Origin: Ruminococcus sp.
Lineage (GTDB): Bacteria; Bacillota; Clostridia; Oscillospirales; Ruminococcaceae
Reading direction: 5' to 3'
NCBI GenBank assembly: GCA_017622925.1
Contig: JAGAQC010000067.1
Location: forward strand, 1 to 64,000
DNA length: 64,000 nt
Program-made: the position numbers and the translations under genes
The notes under the pieces: generated by a model
The model's input: only the letters and a program-made list of their open reading frames with translations
What the model was told of the DNA's origin: nothing
Databases searched by the model: none
Shown: positions 59,100-64,000 of the stretch, piece after piece
How the letters are laid out: every line of letters starts with the position of its first letter
How positions within the stretch are numbered: the stretch's first letter is position 1

Positions 59100-60337
59100 A
59101 CTTTCTGAAAAACGCAAGTAACGTTCATATGACCCTTTTCGGTTTCCGCAAAAACATCGCCGTTCATTTTTCTCATAAGCTGACGGCAGATGTAAAGTCC
59201 AAGACCGCTGCCCTTTTGGTTATCGGCATTTGAACCGCGCCAAAAGCTCTCGAAAATGTGGATAACTTCCGAATCGGGGAGCGTATTTCCGCTGTTTTTC
59301 ACGGTTATAAGCTGACACCAGTCCTCCTCGCTGAACATTATTTCTATCAGCTTTCCGTCGCCGTATTTTATAGCATTTTCAATGATGTTCTGGAGTACCT
59401 CAACGCTGCGTTCGATGTCGCCCTTGATAAGGCAGTTCCCGTATTTGCCAACGCTGAAACGAATATGTACGAGCCGTAATTTTTCGCTGTAATAAGCCGA
59501 AATGCGGTTTATAAGCTCCGAGAGATAAAATTCGCCGTTATTTACTTCAAGCCTTAAAAAATCCTCGCCTGACGCCTTGATGATCTGGGAGATATACCCC
59601 TCTATTTCGTCAGCCTTGTCGTTTATGCTTTCGGCAATTTCGAGCTGCTTCGCCTTATCGGGATACAGCCCCTTTGAAAGAGCCTTTGAGTACAGCTTTA
59701 TGGCGGACAGCGGAGTTTTTATATCGTGAGACAAAGACAGCAGCAGGGTTTTCTTTTCCTTTTGAAGTTCAAGCTCGCGTTTTTTCTGCTCCTCAATATT
59801 TTCACGCAGGAGGTCAACGCCCCAAATAAATTTGCCGAAAAATCGGTTTTTGTTTTCCTTGACAGGCGTGGTGAGATTGCCCTTTGAGAGTTCGTAGGGA
59901 ACGTTGGTAAGCCTTTCAAAAGGAGTAAGAACTTTCGCGCGGACATAGACCAGTATACCGACAATTACCGCCGACATGACGGTCAGAATCAAATTAACTA
60001 TGATAACAACATCGCCGTTGTTTTTGCGTGACATGGTATAGTCGAACCGATAAAGCTCGCCGTTTATCTCACGTATTGCATAGTCGCTGTCGGCTTTATA
60101 AAAGCTGTCGGGACAGTCCGAAAGCTTTACGATCCCCGTTATATACTCGCAGTCTGAAAGAGCGGCGGCGGCTGTAGCAGCGTCCGTTTCGATAAGTCTT
60201 GAAAGCCGTTCTATCTCAACGCGATACGGTCTGCCGCTGCCGATATTATCAATATTCAGGAGCAGCAGATTTGCCCCTGCAAAAATTATAGCGATAAGCA
60301 GCAGCATACCGATAAAAATTCTGTTAAAAGCTTTCAT
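59096..60337 (-). CDS. Sensor histidine kinase (HisKA/HATPase)
   Basis: 413 residues. TM1 (about 7-28), an extracytoplasmic loop of about 80 residues, TM2 (about 111-133) and a HAMP-like linker. The phosphoacceptor His204 lies in SLSHDIKTPLSAIKLYSK, and the ATPase domain has an N box ENAIKYGDGK and a G box GSGLGLYICRQL. The sizable sensor loop differs from the short BceS-type kinases. It overlaps the response regulator by four bases, and sits last in an ABC/two-component operon. Confidence 0.95.
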   Translation of the reverse strand: MKAFNRIFIGMLLLIAIIFAGANLLLLNIDNIGSGRPYRVEIERLSRLIETDAATAAAALSDCEYITGIVKLSDCPDSFYKADSDYAIREINGELYRFDYTMSRKNNGDVVIIVNLILTVMSAVIVGILVYVRAKVLTPFERLTNVPYELSKGNLTTPVKENKNRFFGKFIWGVDLLRENIEEQKKRELELQKEKKTLLLSLSHDIKTPLSAIKLYSKALSKGLYPDKAKQLEIAESINDKADEIEGYISQIIKASGEDFLRLEVNNGEFYLSELINRISAYYSEKLRLVHIRFSVGKYGNCLIKGDIERSVEVLQNIIENAIKYGDGKLIEIMFSEEDWCQLITVKNSGNTLPDSEVIHIFESFWRGSNADNQKGSGLGLYICRQLMRKMNGDVFAETEKGHMNVTCVFQKV

Positions 60338-60996
60338 ACAAACTTATACCCCACGCCCCATACTGTTTGGATATGCTGCGGTTTCTTGGGGTCGTCCTCG
60401 ATTTTCTGCCGCAGCCATTTTATATGCACCGTAAGAGTCTGAATTTCAGAGAAACTGTCGCTTCCCCATATCGTGTTGAAAATATATTCCTTGTTAAGGG
60501 TTTTCCCCTTATTTTCGATAAGCAGGCGGAGCAGCTCAAACTCCTTAGCCGTCATATTTATCGGAACGCCGTTTTTACAGGCGGTCTTGTTCGCTTTATT
60601 AAGCGTCAGATCGCCCTCGGTAATTTCATCGAGAGCGTATCGGCGTTTGAAAATACCTGCTATTTTAGCAAGGAGAATATCAATATCATAGGGTTTTTCT
60701 ATGTAGTCGTCAGCTCCGAGAATAAGCCCGTTAAGCTTGTTATCCTTATCCGTTTTTGCGCTTACAATAAGTATCGGAGTATTGCTTTGTTCACGTATCT
60801 TACCGCACACGGAAAATCCGTCCACTCCCGGCAGCATAATATCCAGCACGATAAGCCTTGCCCCGTATTTTTCGTACAGGGACAAGGCTTTTTCGCCGCT
60901 TTCCGCAGTCGATACCGTGTAATTTTCGGCGCGAAGAAAATCACACAGCAGGTCTGCAAGCTCTTTATTATCTTCAACAATCAGAATATCGGTCAT
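60334..60996 (-). CDS. OmpR-family response regulator
   Basis: 220 residues. The receiver has phosphoacceptor Asp52 in IVLDIMLPGVDG and Lys in DDYIEKPYD. The winged-helix C-terminus has NMTAKEFELLRLLIENKGKT and HIKWLRQKIEDDPKKPQHI. It follows the ATPase gene by one base and overlaps the kinase gene. It probably controls the adjacent FtsX-type transporter. Confidence 0.96.
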   Translation of the reverse strand: MTDILIVEDNKELADLLCDFLRAENYTVSTAESGEKALSLYEKYGARLIVLDIMLPGVDGFSVCGKIREQSNTPILIVSAKTDKDNKLNGLILGADDYIEKPYDIDILLAKIAGIFKRRYALDEITEGDLTLNKANKTACKNGVPINMTAKEFELLRLLIENKGKTLNKEYIFNTIWGSDSFSEIQTLTVHIKWLRQKIEDDPKKPQHIQTVWGVGYKFV

Positions 60997-60997
60997 A

Positions 60998-61765
60998 TTA
61001 CCAACCCATTTCCATTAACCAGTTATTTAAAGCGCGTTCACGCTCCCGCATTTGGGAAGCATTTTTGTACTTACTTATATTATACTCTCCTTTTATGTTT
61101 CCGTCAACTATGTAAAGCACTCTTGTGCATTTTGCGGCGACTTTCACATCGTGAGTAACAAGCATTATCGTAGTACCCTCGTTGTTCAGCTTGGTAAGCT
61201 CCTCCATGACCTCGTTGGAGGAGGTGCGGTTCAGCGCGCCTGTAGGCTCGTCTGCAAAAATTATCTTCGGGTCGTTTATCATACTTCGGCAGATGCAGGC
61301 TCGCTGGAGCTGACCGCCCGAGACCTCGGTAATATCGTTATCCGCAATATCTATAATGCCGAGCTTACGCATAAGCGTTTCGCCCCTTTGTACGGTCTCT
61401 TTGCGAGTTTCCTTTCTTTTTTCGGACTGACATGCAGGAAGAATAATATTGTCAAGAACGGTGAGATTTTTCAGCATATACATCTGCTGGAAGATGAACC
61501 CCATTTCGTCAAGTCTGAGGTCGGCAAGCTCTTTTTCCTTTAATTCAGAGAGATTCCTGCCGCAGAACTGCACTTCGCCTGCGGTAATGCTGTCCATGCC
61601 CGAAACGGCGTACAGCAGGGTAGACTTGCCCGAACCCGACGGACCCATTACAGCGACCATTTCGCCCTCGTCGATGCTGAAATTCACATTTTTCAGCACG
61701 TTGTTCTGACGCTTGTTGACAATGTACGTTTTGCAGAGGTCGTTTGCTATTAATACTTTGTTCAT
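60998..61765 (-). CDS. ABC transporter ATP-binding protein (MacB/LolD-type)
   Basis: 255 residues. Walker A GPSGSGKSTLLYAVSG, Q-loop GFIFQQMYML, signature VSGGQLQRA, Walker B IIFADEPTGALN and H-loop VTHDVKVA. This is the class that pairs with FtsX-type permeases in peptide resistance or lipoprotein release. AAAGGAGAA precedes the ATG; the permease gene lies 12 bp upstream on the same strand. Confidence 0.95.
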   Translation of the reverse strand: MNKVLIANDLCKTYIVNKRQNNVLKNVNFSIDEGEMVAVMGPSGSGKSTLLYAVSGMDSITAGEVQFCGRNLSELKEKELADLRLDEMGFIFQQMYMLKNLTVLDNIILPACQSEKRKETRKETVQRGETLMRKLGIIDIADNDITEVSGGQLQRACICRSMINDPKIIFADEPTGALNRTSSNEVMEELTKLNNEGTTIMLVTHDVKVAAKCTRVLYIVDGNIKGEYNISKYKNASQMRERERALNNWLMEMGW

Positions 61766-61777
61766 ATAAATTCTCCT

Positions 61778-64000
61778 TTATTCAATGTTAGCAGCTTCGG
61801 AAGTTTTTATCGTTTTGGTGTAAAGCGAGGTAAGCCACGCTGTCAGGACAGTTACGGCAAAAATAATCAGGGGATAGAGCAGGAATACCTTTAACGGGTC
61901 GATCATGAAGTCAATATCAACTGCGCCCATCATTCCGAAAATAGGCGAAATGCAAAGGTTAGTCATGGGTATGGAAGCTACCGCCGCAAGAATCGCCGCC
62001 GCAAGCGCAGCTATGCCGAAACGCAGCGTATGCCATTTGATTATTGCGCCGTTCTTGAAGCCGATAGCTTTCAGTAGAGCGATCTGACTGCGTTCATCGG
62101 AGATAAACGAGCGTTCCACCAAGACCGTAACAAGTATCACAACGATTATGGTTATTGCGAGGAGCATATACTGAACAGCCTCCATAGTGGGAACGACCGA
62201 TATGCAGTCCATGCAGTATTCCGCAGCGTTCATTACATCGGCATTATCGAAAAGCTCCTTTATCTTTTCCTTGCGGTTTTCAATTTCTTTATCAGTTGGG
62301 GAATCGGTGAAATCGACCTGATACTGCCTGAAATTCGCAACAAAGCTCATATCGGTGGGGGCTTCATCGCTAAGACGGATAACCTCGCCCATTTGGTTCA
62401 TCGTCTGAAAGTATGCGGTAATAATGCAGTCGATTTTTTCCGTGCCGAAGTCTATCGTTACCGTATCTCCGATCTCAGCGTCAAGCATTTCGGAAACCTG
62501 CGGAGTTATTGCAATTTCGTTTTTATTCTGCGGCGATGTACCCTCGTAATATTCGTACTTGTCCGCAGGAATATTGACGCTCTGGGAGCAGCTTAAAGAA
62601 AAGCTGTTTCCTTTGGAAATAATTTTATATTTATACTGAATATCAAGGCTTAATTCACAAGGCATACCTTTCTCCGAAATCGAATCGGCAATGTCATTCA
62701 GTTTATCCTCGACGCTTTCGCGGTCGCCCTCACTCATAAGCTTTGTTGCGCTGTCAATATCTGTTATGTAGATGTCGCTTTTCGTACCGAATGTGGTGAT
62801 AAGATTGGAACTTTTCATGGTAGCGACCGTGTTTACCAGTATCAGCACAAACAGAGTGCAGATAAAGAATGAAACAATAACCGTCATAAAGCGTCTGGGC
62901 GCGCTTAAAATGTCGTTTACCGCCATATAGAACGCAGGCTTAGCGTTTGTTTTACCGATTCTGAAAAAGCTCTTTTTGCGGAAACGTTCGCCTGTCTGTC
63001 CCGAACGAATAGCGTCAATCGGAGTAAGCTTCTTCACCTTGCCCGTACAGCCGTAAGCGAACAGAAGAATTATAAATATTGTACCGACTGTGCTTGCAAT
63101 ATTTATAAGCAGACCTGCGTTATTGCCGAGAACCATATTTTCGCTTACTGATTTAAGCAGCATATTGCCAAAGGGAATACTTGCAAAAAAGCCGATAATT
63201 CCGCCGACTACCGCCATTATCAGATATTTGGCAATATAAAGTCCCCTGATCTTGCGGTTTTTCAGACCGATAGCTTTCATAACGCCGATCTCTCTGTATT
63301 CCTCGGAAATGGTAAAGTTGATAGAGAAACGAAGTACAACAAATGATACGACTATCAGGCACACGCTTAATATAAGCACGATAAACGCCACGAGCATATC
63401 CATGACATAGGCAGTTTGAAGCATACTTCTTGTACCGTCGAACAAAACTCCCGGTATATTTGCTATCACGGATTTTATTGCCGTTACATCATCGGTTTCG
63501 ATATAAGCTATCTCTCCCTGATAGTGCGCTCTTATCATATCATCGGACAGGAATTTGTCATAGTCCCTTTGATTCAGCAAAAATCTTGTATTGCCCATTA
63601 TATCGCCGCCTAAAAAAGCGTCTTTCACCTTGCCTGCAATTTTCAGCTCCATCTGAACATCGCCAAGCTTTATGAGGATATGATCGCCGACCTCAAAACC
63701 GTTTTTCTGTATGAACTTTCCTGCTATCATGACCTCGCCCTGCTTTACTTCTGTAACGGGAGCGTTTTCCACATCAAAGAAGTTCAGCTTTACGTCCGAA
63801 ATTGATTGAAACAGGGCAACATTCCTTGTTTCCACGTCTGTTCCGTCAGTTCTTTTTACACTGTTCTGCGAACCGAAAATAGAGTTTTCGAGCTTGTAGC
63901 TTTTCACACATTCAGCCTTATCAAGAATGGGAGCGGCGTGTCCTGTGGAATCTTTGCCCATTGTGATGAGCGCATAGTCTCCCACGCCTGCTTTATCCAT
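61778..64000 (-). CDS. FtsX-type ABC transporter permease (5' end outside the window)
   Basis: At least 740 residues; the gene runs off the right edge, and the ATG at 63998-64000 is probably internal because the typical first membrane segment is missing. Two MacB-like extracytoplasmic regions alternate with membrane clusters. TM segments include LVAFIVLILSVCLIVVSFVV and FMTVIVSFFICTLFVLILV, plus a C-terminal cluster, each followed by the FtsX core pattern (REIGVMKAIGLKNRKIRGLY; SQIALLKAIGFKNGAIIKWH). Duplicated FtsX cores fit the large permeases of peptide-resistance or export systems. Cotranscribed with the ATPase and two-component genes. Confidence 0.92.
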   Translation of the reverse strand: MDKAGVGDYALITMGKDSTGHAAPILDKAECVKSYKLENSIFGSQNSVKRTDGTDVETRNVALFQSISDVKLNFFDVENAPVTEVKQGEVMIAGKFIQKNGFEVGDHILIKLGDVQMELKIAGKVKDAFLGGDIMGNTRFLLNQRDYDKFLSDDMIRAHYQGEIAYIETDDVTAIKSVIANIPGVLFDGTRSMLQTAYVMDMLVAFIVLILSVCLIVVSFVVLRFSINFTISEEYREIGVMKAIGLKNRKIRGLYIAKYLIMAVVGGIIGFFASIPFGNMLLKSVSENMVLGNNAGLLINIASTVGTIFIILLFAYGCTGKVKKLTPIDAIRSGQTGERFRKKSFFRIGKTNAKPAFYMAVNDILSAPRRFMTVIVSFFICTLFVLILVNTVATMKSSNLITTFGTKSDIYITDIDSATKLMSEGDRESVEDKLNDIADSISEKGMPCELSLDIQYKYKIISKGNSFSLSCSQSVNIPADKYEYYEGTSPQNKNEIAITPQVSEMLDAEIGDTVTIDFGTEKIDCIITAYFQTMNQMGEVIRLSDEAPTDMSFVANFRQYQVDFTDSPTDKEIENRKEKIKELFDNADVMNAAEYCMDCISVVPTMEAVQYMLLAITIIVVILVTVLVERSFISDERSQIALLKAIGFKNGAIIKWHTLRFGIAALAAAILAAVASIPMTNLCISPIFGMMGAVDIDFMIDPLKVFLLYPLIIFAVTVLTAWLTSLYTKTIKTSEAANIE

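Noticed and set aside
59096..61765. Assignment of the operon to the Bce-type peptide-sensing systems
   Set aside because: The kinase has an extracytoplasmic loop of about 80 residues, unlike the very short loop of BceS-type kinases, and the permease has a duplicated FtsX core; a general FtsX/two-component label is safer.
63998..64000. ATG at the right edge as the true start of the FtsX-type permease
   Set aside because: The first membrane segment expected for the family is missing, so the gene most likely begins outside the window.

Overview
The window looks like a chromosomal segment of a low-to-moderate G+C Gram-positive anaerobe of the Clostridia, most likely a Ruminococcus-type member of the Oscillospiraceae. 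This rests on two T-box leaders, an RNase J - GdpP - bL9 - DnaB - TilS - FtsH block, dockerin-like EF-hand pairs on several secreted proteins, YG-type cell-wall-binding repeats and YtrA-type GntR/ABC loci. Species cannot be read from the sequence alone.

Layout. (1) 0.2-4.5 kb: a LysR regulator, a minus-strand pair (surface flavodoxin fusion and iron-type alcohol dehydrogenase) and an AraC regulator, which looks like a small redox/aldehyde stress locus. (2) 4.7-16.9 kb: a surface and secretion region holding a repeat protein with a transglutaminase-like domain, a lipoprotein, an MBOAT acyltransferase with its DHHW partner, two dockerin-bearing proteins, an M16C peptidase and a DUF3810 membrane metalloprotease-like protein. 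(3) 17-20.3 kb: lipoprotein, NAD(P)HX repair enzyme and a membrane protein on the minus strand. (4) 20.4-24.8 kb: a phenylalanine T-box driving pheS, an inserted membrane-protein gene, and pheT. (5) 24.9-33.8 kb: the minus-strand housekeeping operon rnj-gdpP-rplI-dnaB-tilS-ftsH. (6) 34.2-46 kb: an AGCS symporter, a PH-domain protein pair, a large membrane protein with a NarL-type two-component system, and a GntR/ABC transporter operon.

(7) 46-49.7 kb: tyrS, a small unknown gene and a radical-SAM gene, all minus strand, behind a T-box whose specifier reads best as a tyrosine codon. A MITE-like element lies between the T-box and its promoter. (8) 49.7-56 kb: tRNA-Thr(GGT), then a repeat-rich accessory region. 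It holds a DUF3987 (YfjI-like) ATPase gene followed by a 117-bp near-identical inverted repeat built from TTTTGGCAC units, a second GntR/ABC locus and many dispersed repeats. (9) 55.9-64 kb: a DUF305 protein, a second alcohol dehydrogenase with an epimerase, and a minus-strand FtsX-type ABC transporter plus OmpR-type two-component operon whose first gene runs off the right edge.

The most unusual layer is non-coding. Heptamer arrays (TTAGCCG and relatives on one side, the reverse complement on the other) occur at about ten intergenic sites between 42 and 56 kb and bracket accessory genes. At least three 163-171-bp MITE-like elements share an internal core. The DUF3987 gene sits inside a heptamer- and iteron-like framework that may be an undescribed small mobile or replicating module. 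No integrase, transposase, CRISPR array or rRNA gene was recognised.
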